From DATKRB01 sp963794215 (GTDB lineage: Bacteria > Actinomycetota > Acidimicrobiia > Acidimicrobiales > RAAP-2), in assembly GCA_963794215.1 (NCBI GenBank), contig CAWCCQ010000007.1:248001-312000 (forward strand): a stretch of DNA of 64,000 nt, in the 5' to 3' direction. Each line of letters begins with the position of its first letter. The first letter of the stretch is position 1. Positions 1 through 8,980 of the stretch are shown here, in pieces. A program made the position numbers and the translations under genes. Below the pieces are notes generated by a model. That model ran no database searches and was not told the origin of the DNA. It saw only the letters and a program-made list of their open reading frames with translations.

Positions 1-2
1 TC

Positions 3-1316
3 GTGCCCCTCAACAGCCGTTTCACCTCCGACGACGTGGCTTTCCATGTCGACGACTCGAAGGCCCGGGCCGTCTTTACTGACGCGGACGGTGAGGCGGT
101 AGTGCGCGGAGCGGGGTGCGCCGATGTCACCGTGGTCGTCGCGGGCGGCGCCGATCCAGCGGGCGGCGCGCTCGATCACGAGCGCCTGGTGAGCGAGCAC
201 GACTCCTCGCCGATGTCGGCGGACGTGGGTCGCGACGACCTGGCATGGCTCTTCTACACCTCGGGCACGACTGGACGCCCCAAGGGGGCCATGCTGAGCC
301 ACGGCATCTTGGGCTTCGTCACCGCGTCGTGGCTGGCCGACATCACCCCGATGGACGAGCGCGACGTCACACTGCATGCGGCACCGCTCAGCCACGGCGC
401 CGGGTTCCACGCCCTGGCGGCCACCGCCCGGGGGGCCCACCAGGTCATTCCCGAGCAGAAGAGCTTTGACGCCGGGGGTGTCCTGGGCCTGATGGCCGAA
501 ACGAAGGTCACCAACACCTGGCTTGTCCCGACCCAGATCGTGATGCTCCTCGACGCCTTGAAAGATCAAGCCCCGGATCTTCCGAGCCTCCGCTACGTGG
601 TCTACGGCGGCGCGCCGTTCCCGCCGGCCGACCTCCGACAAGCCCTCGACGTCTTTGGGCCGGTCTTTGTCCAGCTGTTCGGGCAGGGTGAGACGCCAAT
701 GACCGCCACCGTCCTGTCGGTGCGCGACCACGTCGAGGCCTTGGCCGGCGATCGACCTGAGCGGCTCGCCTCGGCCGGGGTCGCTCGTCCGGGCACCGAG
801 GTGCGCATCTTGGGCGAGGAGGGCCAGGCGCTCCCGTCAGGTGAGGTCGGCGAGATCTGTGTCCGGGGTGGCGCCGTCATGCTGGGCTATTGGGAGCGAC
901 CTGAGGACACCGCCGAAGCGCTGCGCGGCGGGTGGTTGCACACCGGTGACCTCGGCCGAACCGACGAGCACGGCTACGTGTACCTGCTTGATCGGGCCAA
1001 GGACATGATCATCAGCGGGGGATCCAACGTGTACGCGGTCGAGGTGGAAGCCGTGTTGGCAGCGCACCCGGCGGTCTACGAGGTAGCCGTCGTGGGCATG
1101 CTGGATCGGACCTGGGGAGAGGTGGTCACCGCGGTGATCGTTCCCCGAGACGACGCCCAGACCGAGCAGTTGGCCGCTCTTTTGGCCACGCACTGTGCGG
1201 CGACGTTGGCCGGCTACAAGCGGCCTCGCCGCTTCGTCTTCCGCCCGACGCTGCCGCGCAACGCCTACGGCAAGGTACTCAAGCGAACCTTGCGTGAGGA
1301 GCTGGCCGAGTCCTAA
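3..1316 (+). CDS. AMP-forming acyl-CoA synthetase, 5' end cut by window
   Basis: Class I adenylate-forming ligase that activates a carboxylic acid to its acyl-CoA through an acyl-AMP. The ATP-binding motif YTSGTTGRPKGAM lies at residues 85-97, GWLHTGDLG and the hinge region DRAKDMIISGGSN follow, and the acyl-transfer lysine is in PRNAYGKVLK, about residue 424 of 437. The family normally has about 500 residues. The visible part starts at a conserved internal block (VPLNSRF-like), so about 70 N-terminal residues lie upstream of the window. The GTG at position 3 is not the true start. It is convergent with the amidohydrolase at 1320. The substrate cannot be read from the sequence; the context suggests a hydrophobic acid. 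Confidence 0.93.
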   Translation: MPLNSRFTSDDVAFHVDDSKARAVFTDADGEAVVRGAGCADVTVVVAGGADPAGGALDHERLVSEHDSSPMSADVGRDDLAWLFYTSGTTGRPKGAMLSHGILGFVTASWLADITPMDERDVTLHAAPLSHGAGFHALAATARGAHQVIPEQKSFDAGGVLGLMAETKVTNTWLVPTQIVMLLDALKDQAPDLPSLRYVVYGGAPFPPADLRQALDVFGPVFVQLFGQGETPMTATVLSVRDHVEALAGDRPERLASAGVARPGTEVRILGEEGQALPSGEVGEICVRGGAVMLGYWERPEDTAEALRGGWLHTGDLGRTDEHGYVYLLDRAKDMIISGGSNVYAVEVEAVLAAHPAVYEVAVVGMLDRTWGEVVTAVIVPRDDAQTEQLAALLATHCAATLAGYKRPRRFVFRPTLPRNAYGKVLKRTLREELAES

Positions 1317-1319
1317 GCC

Positions 1320-2516
1320 TCAGCGAAGGTGATCGAGCCTGAGCAGATCGATGGCGTTGTCCCGAAGGATCCGCTGCACCACGTCATCGGGGAGCCCCGC
1401 GGTCAGCGTGGTCATGATCTGCTTGGTGTCGGGCCAGGTCGAGTCCGAGTGCGGGTAGTCGGTTTCGGCGGTGACGTTGGCGACGCCAATCTCGTCGAGT
1501 GAGTCGAGCCCGTGGGCGTCGTTGATGAAGCAACCGTAGACCGAACGGAAGTAGTAGGTCGAGGGCGGCTCTGGGATGTGCTTCGTCTGGGCCCAGCCCT
1601 GGTTGTCCTCCCACACCTGGTCCACTCGTTGGAGCGCGTAAGGGATCCAGCCGATCTGGCTTTCGGCATAGAGCAGCTTCAGATCGGCGAAGCGCACCAG
1701 CAGCCCCGACATCAAGAAGTCGACCAACGACGTCATGGCGTTGCCAAAGGCGAGGGTGGCCGACACCGACGGCGGGGCGTCGGGCGACGCGGCGGGCATC
1801 TTCGACGACGAACCGATGTGCATGGCGACCGCGGTCCCCGTCTCGGCGCAGGCGGCAAAGAACGGGTCCCAGTGACCGCTATGGATCGTTGGGAGGCCAA
1901 GATGGTAAGGCAGTTCGCTGAAGCAGACGGCGGGAAACCCTCGATCGGCGTTGCGGCGAACCTCTTCGACGGCGAGCGGCACGTCCCAGAGCGGGATGAT
2001 CCCGAGAGGCACCAGCCGACCGTTGGAATCGCCACACCACTCGTCGGCCATCCAGTCGTTGTAGGCGCGCACGCAGGCCAGCCCTAGTTCCTTGTCGTGG
2101 CCCTCGTAGAAGGTCTGGCCGCAGAAGCGGGGCAAGGTGGGAAAGCACATCGAAGCGTCGACCCAGCCGGCATCCATGTCCTCGAGGCGAGCCTTGGGGT
2201 CGTAGCACCCCGGTCGCATGTCGTCGTAGGTGATGGGGGTGAGGGTCATCTCCTCCTTGGCGTATCCCGCCGCGGCCACCATCCGCTTGTGGGTGTAAAC
2301 CAAGTCCTCGTACATCCAACAGTCCACCTTGATCGGCGAGTCGTCGTCGAAGTGCTCGACATAGCTCGCCGTTCCCACGTAGTCGATGTCGCGAATGCCG
2401 CGCCGGACGATCTTGGGTCCGCGATCGCGAAACCTCTCGGGGAGCCAGGTCTCCCAGACGTGGGGCGGCTCGACGACGTGATCGTCCACGCTGATGATCT
2501 TGGGGATCTCCTTCAT
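1320..2516 (-). CDS. Amidohydrolase-2 family metal-dependent hydrolase
   Basis: TIM-barrel amidohydrolase of the ACMSD/2-pyrone-dicarboxylate-hydrolase-like group, 398 residues, cytoplasmic. It opens with IISVDDHVVEPPHVW, where the family has its first metal-binding D-x-H region. Later come AMHIGSS, YAESQIGWIPY and the C-terminal metal/catalytic block ETDYPHSDSTWP. Its ATG overlaps the stop of the upstream VOC gene (ATGA at 2513-2516), so the two are translationally coupled. Two paralogues lie at 30557-31663 and 48464-49600. Members of this family sit beside acyl-CoA degradation genes in many actinobacteria. The reaction is unknown; C-C hydrolysis or decarboxylation of a ring-derived acid is possible. 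Confidence 0.9.
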   Translation of the reverse strand: MKEIPKIISVDDHVVEPPHVWETWLPERFRDRGPKIVRRGIRDIDYVGTASYVEHFDDDSPIKVDCWMYEDLVYTHKRMVAAAGYAKEEMTLTPITYDDMRPGCYDPKARLEDMDAGWVDASMCFPTLPRFCGQTFYEGHDKELGLACVRAYNDWMADEWCGDSNGRLVPLGIIPLWDVPLAVEEVRRNADRGFPAVCFSELPYHLGLPTIHSGHWDPFFAACAETGTAVAMHIGSSSKMPAASPDAPPSVSATLAFGNAMTSLVDFLMSGLLVRFADLKLLYAESQIGWIPYALQRVDQVWEDNQGWAQTKHIPEPPSTYYFRSVYGCFINDAHGLDSLDEIGVANVTAETDYPHSDSTWPDTKQIMTTLTAGLPDDVVQRILRDNAIDLLRLDHLR

Positions 2517-3148
2517 GACCGGCGGTGGCTCCGCTCGCTCGCCAGGCGGTGCAAGACGGTGACCATGTCCTCACCCGACGCGGCCGCCCGTTCTTTTACC
2601 GTCGTCCAGTCGGCCAGCTGCTCGGCCGCGTAGTCGGCGTTGTCGTTCCACGTCGGCGAGGTCGCAGCGGTGATCTCGAGCCGGATCCCGTTGGGGTCGT
2701 GGAAGTAGATGCTGTAGATGATCTTGTGATCGATCGGCCCGAGGACCTCGATGCCGTTCTTCTCCAGCCAGGCCGCCCATCGATCAACGGTGGCCGGACT
2801 GTCGACTTGGACGGCGAGGTGCTGGAAGGTGTCGTAGGCGGCGTGCGGCGGAGGGCCGAGGGGTGGGAGCTCTGGTGCCTCGAAGAAGGCGATCGTCGAC
2901 CCGTCGGCCATGCGGAAGAACGAGTGGAAGTACGGGATGGGCTCCCCGGTCGAGGGGATCGCGTCGTCGAGAACCGCGTTCACCAGTTCCATCCCGAGGA
3001 CGCGCGTGTAGAACGCGGCCGTCGCCGCCGTGTCGCGGGTGATGTACGCGACGTGGCTGAGCATTGCCGGCTTGCCGGGCCGCTCGCTCTCGGACGGACG
3101 GTCCAGCCCGTCCAGGGTGGTGGTCGCATCGATCGTGATTTCGCTCAT
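2513..3148 (-). CDS. VOC (glyoxalase/extradiol dioxygenase-like) protein
   Basis: Vicinal-oxygen-chelate fold protein of 211 residues. The core module runs from about residue 28 (LSHVAYITRDTAATAAFY) to about 160, with HDPNGIRLEITA as the closing strand that carries the second metal-ligand Glu. VHH-type ligands are plausible: His near the start, His in the middle (FQHLAV) and Glu at the end. The unusually long C-terminal tail (about 50 residues) has no recognised domain. The start has a good GGAGG-type site just upstream (3151-3157, reverse strand). It is translationally coupled to the downstream amidohydrolase, suggesting that both act on the same ring-derived substrate. Confidence 0.85.
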   Translation of the reverse strand: MSEITIDATTTLDGLDRPSESERPGKPAMLSHVAYITRDTAATAAFYTRVLGMELVNAVLDDAIPSTGEPIPYFHSFFRMADGSTIAFFEAPELPPLGPPPHAAYDTFQHLAVQVDSPATVDRWAAWLEKNGIEVLGPIDHKIIYSIYFHDPNGIRLEITAATSPTWNDNADYAAEQLADWTTVKERAAASGEDMVTVLHRLASERSHRRS

Positions 3149-3328
3149 GACCCCTCCTCGTCGGGACCTGTTGCCCTGGCCTGTTCACACGTGCCCTGCC
3201 CGTCGGCGCAGCCCAGACCCGCCGCAAGACCCCCAGTATCCCACTGACCAGACTAGGAGACTGCTGCGAGAGCCGCTTCCTCTCTGGGCCGGAGTGAGGA
3301 GGCGAGAAGCGCCGTTCCCTCCGTGCCG

Positions 3329-4330
3329 CTAGGACGAGGCTCGCACGTCGACGACGGTCCGTCCGCGGACGGCGCCCTTCAGGATCGCATCGAGCACCGG
3401 TTCGAGACCGTCGAGGCTCACGTCGTTGATCATCTGATCGAGGCCCTGTGGTTTGAGCGGTCCGGCCAGCTGCTCCCAGACATGGCGGCGACGGGCAATC
3501 GGGCTCTCAACCGAGTCGATCCCGAGCAGCGAGACGCTTCGCAAGATGAACGGCATGACCGTGGTCGGGAGTCCGGCCCCCCCAGTGAGGCCGCTGGCGG
3601 CGACAGCACCCCCGTAGTCGATGCGAGCCAGGACATTGGCCAGTGTCTGGCCGCCGACACAGTCGACGGCGGCCGCCCACTTGACCGACTCGAGTGGCCG
3701 ACCGCCTTCAGCTGAGAGCTCTTCGCGTGCAATGACGGCGGTGGCGCCCAGTGCCCGGAGGTAGTCCTCGCTGTCGGCCTTTCCGGTGCTGGCGACCACC
3801 TCGTAACCGCGATGCGCCAGAATGCCGACCGCAGTGCTGCCCACGCCCCCAGTGGCCCCGGTGACCAGCACCGGACCGCTGTCGGGCGTCAGCCCGTGGT
3901 CCTCCAGCGCCACCACCGACAGCCCGGCGGTGAACCCAGCCGTCCCGATGGCCATGGCCAAACGGGCGTCGAGGCCCTCGGGCATGGCGACCAGCCAGCC
4001 CTCGGGGACCCTTGCGTACTCGGCGAAACCACCGTGACGAGAAACCCCGAGCTCGTAGCCGTGAGCCAGCACCGCGGTGCCTTCAGGAAGGCCCTCAACA
4101 CCGGACTCGGCGATGGTGCCCGCAAGGTCGATGCCGGGGACAAGGGGCGAGATCCGGGCCACCCTGCCCTTGGCGATCGTCGCCAGGCCGTCTTTGTAGT
4201 TGACGCTGGATCGCTCCACGGCGATGAGCACCCCGTCGGAAGGCAAGTCGTCGTCACGGAGGGCGGTGACCCTCCGAACGACGGCGTCTCCCTCCGAAGT
4301 TGCCGTGAACGCACGGAAAGTATCGAGCAT
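3329..4330 (-). CDS. AcuI/YhdH-type zinc-free quinone oxidoreductase (acryloyl-CoA reductase family)
   Basis: Medium-chain dehydrogenase/reductase of the YhdH/YhfP (AcuI) subgroup, which reduces acryloyl-CoA-like enoyl thioesters with NADPH. The start is ATG at 4330 (MLDTFRAFTA). The longer open frame upstream is antisense noise overlapping the neighbour, and 333 residues matches the family. The N-terminal catalytic domain contains SSVNYKDGLA. The Rossmann fold is at GPVLVTGATGGVGSTAVG. No structural zinc Cys cluster is present, as expected. It lies 11 bp downstream of the ADP-forming acyl-CoA synthetase, so the pair could activate and reduce a short acid. Confidence 0.9.
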   Translation of the reverse strand: MLDTFRAFTATSEGDAVVRRVTALRDDDLPSDGVLIAVERSSVNYKDGLATIAKGRVARISPLVPGIDLAGTIAESGVEGLPEGTAVLAHGYELGVSRHGGFAEYARVPEGWLVAMPEGLDARLAMAIGTAGFTAGLSVVALEDHGLTPDSGPVLVTGATGGVGSTAVGILAHRGYEVVASTGKADSEDYLRALGATAVIAREELSAEGGRPLESVKWAAAVDCVGGQTLANVLARIDYGGAVAASGLTGGAGLPTTVMPFILRSVSLLGIDSVESPIARRRHVWEQLAGPLKPQGLDQMINDVSLDGLEPVLDAILKGAVRGRTVVDVRASS

Positions 4331-4341
4331 GGGGCGAGAGG

Positions 4342-6456
4342 CTAACCGTTGCCCACTGGGTCGTCGGCCGAAGGCGAGAGGCCTTCTTGTGCGACCAGGA
4401 GCACGTCGACGGCCAGCACGCCGTCGGAGGTCACGACCAAGGGGTTGAGGTCGGCCGAGCCCAGCCACGTTGCTGTGGCCTCGAAGAGCCGACCGGCCGC
4501 CTCGACGGCGTCGACCAGCGGTTCGATGGGCCATGGCGCCTGCCCTCGAATCGTTCCGACGCCGCTGGCCACCTCGTTGGCGAGCGAACGGGCTGCACCC
4601 GGGTCGAGAGGCAGGACACGTCCGTCAACCTTCCGGGCCAGCTCGAGCAGGATGCCGCCCCGGCCGAGGAGCAGCACTGGTCCGAGCTCGCTGGCGGCTT
4701 GGATGCCGATGTAGGCCTCTGCGTGGCCGGCGATCATCGGCTGGACCACTACCGTCGCCGGAGCCGCCTCGGCCAGGGCGATGGCCCGGAGCTCCCTGAC
4801 CGTCCTCGGGACATCGGGTGGGGCCACGGCGAGACGAACGGCGCCGATCTCGGTGCGATGCGGCACGTCTGCGAGCTTCACGACCAGGAGATCGCCAAGG
4901 GCGGCGATCTCGGGGTCATCCTCCTTTCCCTCCGCCAAGAGGACGAACGGTGCGATCGGCACGCCGGCCTCCCTCAGCACTGCCATCGAGTCGGCGAAGC
5001 CGAGGATCGCTCCGGCCGGAGTCTCGAGCAGCGCCGGTGGAGATGCCGAGGGGTGGTGCGGCGCACGGCGCTGGGTCACGACCGGCGCCGTCGCCACCTC
5101 GCCGACCGCGCGAATTGCTCGGAGGGTCGAACGTAGCCCCCGACAAAAGCTGAGACCCCGATCGCCGTACTGCTGGGTCCAGCTGCCGACGGCGGTGGCC
5201 TCCAAGGGGCTCACGATGAGCGGGACGCGAGCCGTGGCCGCCGCGTCGGCGAAGGGTTCGAGCAATGTTCGGGCCCAGCCCTCGTCGCCATCACCGGCCC
5301 ACCAGCACAGTACGAGGGCGTCGAGCCCCTCGGCCTCGGCATAGCCAGTGAAGATCTCGAGCAGCAGATCTCGGTTCCGCATCACGAACCCGGTCAGGTC
5401 GAGCGGGTTCAGGCTGGCGCTTTCCCCCGGTATCCGCTCCCGCACCCACTGCTCGAGCGGAGTGAGATCGGCCAACGCCACCCCTTCTTCGGCACAGAGA
5501 TCGGCGGCCATTCCGGCCACCCCTCCCGAAGAGGCCATGACGGCGATCCTCCGAAGGGGCTCCCATCGCTCCGATGGAAGTTGAGAGAGCAGCTGCGCCC
5601 GGTCGAGCACGTCGTCGACGTCATTGGCGGTGACGACCCCCGCCTGACGGAGCACGAGGTCGTACATCCAGCTCTCGTCCGCGATGACACCGGTGTGAGA
5701 GCGCATGATGTCCCGGGACCGTTCGGTGCGACCGAGCTTGAGGGCGACGAACGCCTTGCCGGCCGACCGAGCTCTGGCCACTGCGGCGAAGAAGGCCGGA
5801 GCGTCGCGGATCTTCTCGATGACCAGGCAGATCACCCTGGTGGCCGGGTCGTCGGCCAAGAGCTCGACGTAATCGGCCAGACCGCAGACGGCCTCGTTGC
5901 CCGACGAGACTGCGACCCCGAAGCCGAGCTGACGCTGCTGTCCGGCGGCCAGGCACGAACGCAGCATGAAGCCGCTTTGGGAGATGACCGCCACGGGACC
6001 CGAGCGCAGTGAGATGCGTCCGCCGGTGAACAAGTTCGCCTTAGTGGCGACGTTCATGAAGCCGCTGCAGTTGGGGCCGACGACAGCCAGCGATGCACCG
6101 GCTGCCGCCACCAGTCGTGATTGCAGCGCCAGGCCTTCCTCCCCGAGCTCGGCGAAACCTCCGGCGGCCACCGCCACTCCGCCACAACCCAGGGCCGCCG
6201 CCTCGGCGACCACCTCGATCGACCGCTCGGCGCTCACCAGGGAAAGTACGGCGTCGATGGGAGCGCCGATGGCACTGAGGCTCGGGACGGTTGGGCGGTC
6301 ATAGACCTTGTCACGGTTGGGGTTGACCAGGTGGACCTCGCGACCCGCTTCAAGCATCGGGAGCACGGCGTTGTTGGACATACCAAGGTTCTCGCTCGCG
6401 CCGACGACGGCAATCGAGATCGGGTTGACAAGTCGCGCTAGGTTCGAGCGTTCCAC
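4342..6456 (-). CDS. ADP-forming acyl-CoA synthetase (alpha-beta fusion)
   Basis: NDP-forming acetyl-CoA synthetase family enzyme, 704 residues (typical about 700). Domain order: CoA-binding Rossmann domain (residues about 10-130), two succinyl-CoA-synthetase-like flavodoxin domains (about 145-450) and a C-terminal ATP-grasp domain (about 480-690). RSHTGVIADE, about residues 248-257, is the SHTG block of the alpha subunit that contributes the phospho-histidine region. It makes acyl-CoA plus ADP and phosphate, or runs in reverse to yield ATP. It is divergent from the crotonase at 6493-7362 across only 36 bp, a gap that contains a palindrome. It shares an operon with the AcuI-type reductase. 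Confidence 0.9.
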   Translation of the reverse strand: MERSNLARLVNPISIAVVGASENLGMSNNAVLPMLEAGREVHLVNPNRDKVYDRPTVPSLSAIGAPIDAVLSLVSAERSIEVVAEAAALGCGGVAVAAGGFAELGEEGLALQSRLVAAAGASLAVVGPNCSGFMNVATKANLFTGGRISLRSGPVAVISQSGFMLRSCLAAGQQRQLGFGVAVSSGNEAVCGLADYVELLADDPATRVICLVIEKIRDAPAFFAAVARARSAGKAFVALKLGRTERSRDIMRSHTGVIADESWMYDLVLRQAGVVTANDVDDVLDRAQLLSQLPSERWEPLRRIAVMASSGGVAGMAADLCAEEGVALADLTPLEQWVRERIPGESASLNPLDLTGFVMRNRDLLLEIFTGYAEAEGLDALVLCWWAGDGDEGWARTLLEPFADAAATARVPLIVSPLEATAVGSWTQQYGDRGLSFCRGLRSTLRAIRAVGEVATAPVVTQRRAPHHPSASPPALLETPAGAILGFADSMAVLREAGVPIAPFVLLAEGKEDDPEIAALGDLLVVKLADVPHRTEIGAVRLAVAPPDVPRTVRELRAIALAEAAPATVVVQPMIAGHAEAYIGIQAASELGPVLLLGRGGILLELARKVDGRVLPLDPGAARSLANEVASGVGTIRGQAPWPIEPLVDAVEAAGRLFEATATWLGSADLNPLVVTSDGVLAVDVLLVAQEGLSPSADDPVGNG

Positions 6457-6462
6457 GGCGTT

Positions 6463-6476
6463 GACTGTAGACAGTC
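6463..6476. promoter_or_regulatory. Perfect inverted repeat in 36-bp divergent gap
   Basis: GACTGT-AG-ACAGTC lies in the 36 bp between two divergent start codons (6456 minus strand, 6493 plus strand). The arms are fully complementary, with a 2-bp spacer. A dyad of this size in such a short divergent gap is what a TetR- or GntR-type operator controlling both genes would look like. The TetR gene at 9452 is the nearest candidate regulator. No experimental evidence. Confidence 0.45.
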
Positions 6477-6528
6477 GTCAGGCAGGAGACAGTTGTCGCC
6501 GACGGACCGGCCGCGGGAGCACCACAGG

Positions 6529-7362
6529 GTGGAACTGGACGAGATCAGCTACGAGAAGGCCGAAGGAGTGGGAGTGATCTCCCTGAACCGGCCGGCGACC
6601 CTCAATGCCATTTCCGCTCGCGCCGGGGGGACCCGTGATCAGGTCGCCTGGGCTTTGCGCGACGCCGAAGACGATCCGGACATCGGCTGCTTGGTGTTGC
6701 GAGGCGCCGGCAAGGGGTTTTCCTCCGGTGGTGATCTGTCGGGCAACGCCCGACGAGAGACCGCCTTCGAACACCAGGCCTTCGTGGAGGCGGCCGAGAC
6801 CTTCCACCGGCGGGTCCGCGAGGCACGGCTGCCGGTCATCGCCAGCGTCCACGGGATCTGCTTGGGTGCGGCCCTGTCTTTGGTCGTCTCGTGCGACTTC
6901 GTGATCGCCGCTGCTTCAGCCCGGTTTGGGCTTCCCGAGGGTCGCCTTGGTCTGGTGGGAGCCACCTCACTCGTGCCCGTGGTCGGTCGCCAGTGGGCCA
7001 AGTTCATGATGTTCTCGGGCGAGGAGATCACCGCGGCCCAAGCGAGCCAGATCGGGTTGGTGTTGACCGTCGAACCCGACGACGAGTTGCACGATCGGGT
7101 GATCGAGCTGTCGCGGCGTCTGGCTCGGCTGCCGAGGGAAGGCCTGCTCCTCAACAAGCGGGCCATCGACGCAGCAGGCGAAGCGGGGGGCGACGCGGCC
7201 GGTCGACTGGCTGGCCTCGGCGCTGATGTGGTGACGCTGGCCAACAGCGCACGGGCCACCGCGCCAGACGGGCGTACGTTCACCGAGATCATTGCCGCCG
7301 AGGGGATGGCCGGGCTGAAGGCAGCTCGGGCCGCTCAGTACGCCACAGGCTGGCTCCGATGA
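6529..7362 (+). CDS. Enoyl-CoA hydratase/isomerase (crotonase) family protein
   Basis: Crotonase-fold protein. The oxyanion-hole segments are FSSGGDLSG and CLGAALSLVVSCDF, and FGLPEGRLGL carries the Glu equivalent to crotonase Glu164. The position of crotonase Glu144 (GGGCE) reads GAALS, so one acid/base Glu is missing and the reaction may be isomerisation or something other than classical hydration. Start choice: GTG at 6529 follows GCGGGAG at a normal distance; a TTG at 6493 behind AGGAG is the alternative and adds 12 residues. It is followed 42 bp later by an SDR, as in a beta-oxidation-like operon. Confidence 0.88.
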   Translation: MELDEISYEKAEGVGVISLNRPATLNAISARAGGTRDQVAWALRDAEDDPDIGCLVLRGAGKGFSSGGDLSGNARRETAFEHQAFVEAAETFHRRVREARLPVIASVHGICLGAALSLVVSCDFVIAAASARFGLPEGRLGLVGATSLVPVVGRQWAKFMMFSGEEITAAQASQIGLVLTVEPDDELHDRVIELSRRLARLPREGLLLNKRAIDAAGEAGGDAAGRLAGLGADVVTLANSARATAPDGRTFTEIIAAEGMAGLKAARAAQYATGWLR

Positions 7363-7404
7363 AGGGGCTTGGCGTCGATCACACGTCAATCACAGGGGAG
7401 GGCC

Positions 7405-8160
7405 ATGCGGCTCGAAGGAAAGGTTGCGCTTGTTTCGGGATCGACCAGGGGGATCGGCCGCTCGATCGCCCAGCGGTTCGCCGAGGAAGGGGCGTCGGTG
7501 GCGGTGACCGGACGCACCCAAGCGCGCGGACAGAAGGTGGTCGACCTCATCAACGAGGCCGGCCACAGGGCCGAGTTCTTCGAGCTCGACGTGAAGAGCG
7601 AGGACAGCGTTCGCTCGGTCACCGAGGCGGTGGCCGAGCGTTTCGGCTCGATCTCCATCCTGGTGAACAACGCGGCACCCACTGTCGAGGTGGGCAGCTC
7701 GATCAAGCCACTCGTGGACGTGACAACCGAGGAATGGAACTCGGTCCTGACCGCAACGGTGACGGGGCCGGTGTTCTGGGCCTGCAAGTACGGCATCCCG
7801 CACCTCCGAGAGGCTGGCGGCGGGTCGATCGTGAACATCAGCTCGGGCCAATCGGTCATCGGCCTCGGGGGATTCAGCGCCTACACGGCCGGAAAGGGAG
7901 CGATGAACAGCCTGACCCGCTCCATCGCGGCGGAAGAAGCCGAGCACAATATCCGCTGCAACGCTATCGTCGTGGGCCGAGTGGTGGCCAAGGGCGACAT
8001 CGGAGCAGGCATGGTGCCGGGCCATCTCACCCGTTACGGCGTGCCAGACGACATCGCATTCGCGGCGCTGTTCCTCGCCTCGGACGAATCCGCCTTCGTC
8101 ACCGGGTCGATCCTCACCGCAGACGGCGGCTTCACGATCAACGGCGGCCGGGTTGGCTGA
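7405..8160 (+). CDS. Short-chain dehydrogenase/reductase
   Basis: Classical SDR of 251 residues using NAD(P)H. The glycine motif GSTRGIGRS follows the first strand, then NNAAP, the catalytic Ser in NISSGQS and the YTAGK catalytic pair. The start is set at ATG 7405 because it follows GGGAGG directly and begins MRLEGKVALV, the normal SDR N-terminus. A longer in-frame start at 7369 has no ribosome site. The C-terminal ADGGFTI block is the usual SDR ending. It probably acts as a 3-hydroxyacyl-CoA or ring-alcohol dehydrogenase alongside the flanking crotonases. Confidence 0.9.
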   Translation: MRLEGKVALVSGSTRGIGRSIAQRFAEEGASVAVTGRTQARGQKVVDLINEAGHRAEFFELDVKSEDSVRSVTEAVAERFGSISILVNNAAPTVEVGSSIKPLVDVTTEEWNSVLTATVTGPVFWACKYGIPHLREAGGGSIVNISSGQSVIGLGGFSAYTAGKGAMNSLTRSIAAEEAEHNIRCNAIVVGRVVAKGDIGAGMVPGHLTRYGVPDDIAFAALFLASDESAFVTGSILTADGGFTINGGRVG

Positions 8161-8164
8161 CGGC

Positions 8165-8974
8165 ATGGGTGCTCAAGCCGTAGTCGGTACGACCGTCTTG
8201 CACGAGGTGGCCCACGGGGTGTCTACGATCACCCTTAATCGGCCCGAGTCGGCCAACGCCCTCCTGCCCGAGATGCGCGACGCGATCATCGAGCTGTTGG
8301 CGGCCGCCGATCCGGACCCCGAAGTGCGCGCGGTGGCCATTCGGGCCAACGGACGCCACTTCTGCTCCGGAGCCGACGTCGGCTCCATCTCGAGCGGGAG
8401 TCGCGAGGCCCGAGTCGGTGACGGAATGCGCCGCATCATGCACGGTGCGCAGCGCCTGGTCGGGGCAATCCTCGATTGCCCCAAACCGGTGGTGGCCCTG
8501 GTCCAGGGCACCGCGGCCGGGCTCGGGGCGCACCTCGCCTTCGCCAGCGACATGGTGATTGCGACCGAGGAGGCCACGTTCCTCGAGCCGTTCTTGCTGC
8601 GAGGCATCATCGTGGATGCCGGGGGTGCCTATCTCCTGCCCCGCCTGGTTGGCATGCAGCGCGCCAAGGAGCTCATGTTCTTGGCCGAGAAGCTTCCGGC
8701 CACCGAGGCGAGGACCATGGGACTGGTCAACCGGGTGGTGCCAGCGGCCGAGCTGGACGTAGCCGCGGCTGAGCTCTTGGGCAAGCTGGCAAGGATGCCG
8801 ACCGGCGCCCTATCGTTCACCAAGCGGTTGGCCAATGCGTCCTTCGACCACGACCGGGCCGCCTCGTTTCTCCTGGAGGCGAGCTTCCAGGAGCTGCAGT
8901 CACGCGCCGCTGACGCCACCGAAGGGGTCTCGGCCTTCCTCGAGCGTCGACCCGCCGAGTTCAAGGGGCAATGA
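8165..8974 (+). CDS. Enoyl-CoA hydratase/isomerase family protein (catalytic Glu residues absent)
   Basis: Second crotonase, 269 residues from ATG 8165; a TTG at 8153 overlapping the SDR gene is the alternative start. Oxyanion hole: FCSGADVGS and GTAAGLGAHLAF. At the two positions occupied by Glu144 and Glu164 in crotonase this protein has Ala and Phe (ATFLEPFLLRG), so ordinary hydration is unlikely. Such variants include isomerases, hydrolases and C-C bond cleaving crotonases. It starts just after the SDR stop codon and is followed by the DUF35 gene after 6 bp, so it belongs to one operon (6529-9400). Confidence 0.87.
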   Translation: MGAQAVVGTTVLHEVAHGVSTITLNRPESANALLPEMRDAIIELLAAADPDPEVRAVAIRANGRHFCSGADVGSISSGSREARVGDGMRRIMHGAQRLVGAILDCPKPVVALVQGTAAGLGAHLAFASDMVIATEEATFLEPFLLRGIIVDAGGAYLLPRLVGMQRAKELMFLAEKLPATEARTMGLVNRVVPAAELDVAAAELLGKLARMPTGALSFTKRLANASFDHDRAASFLLEASFQELQSRAADATEGVSAFLERRPAEFKGQ

Positions 8975-8980
8975 TGAAGC

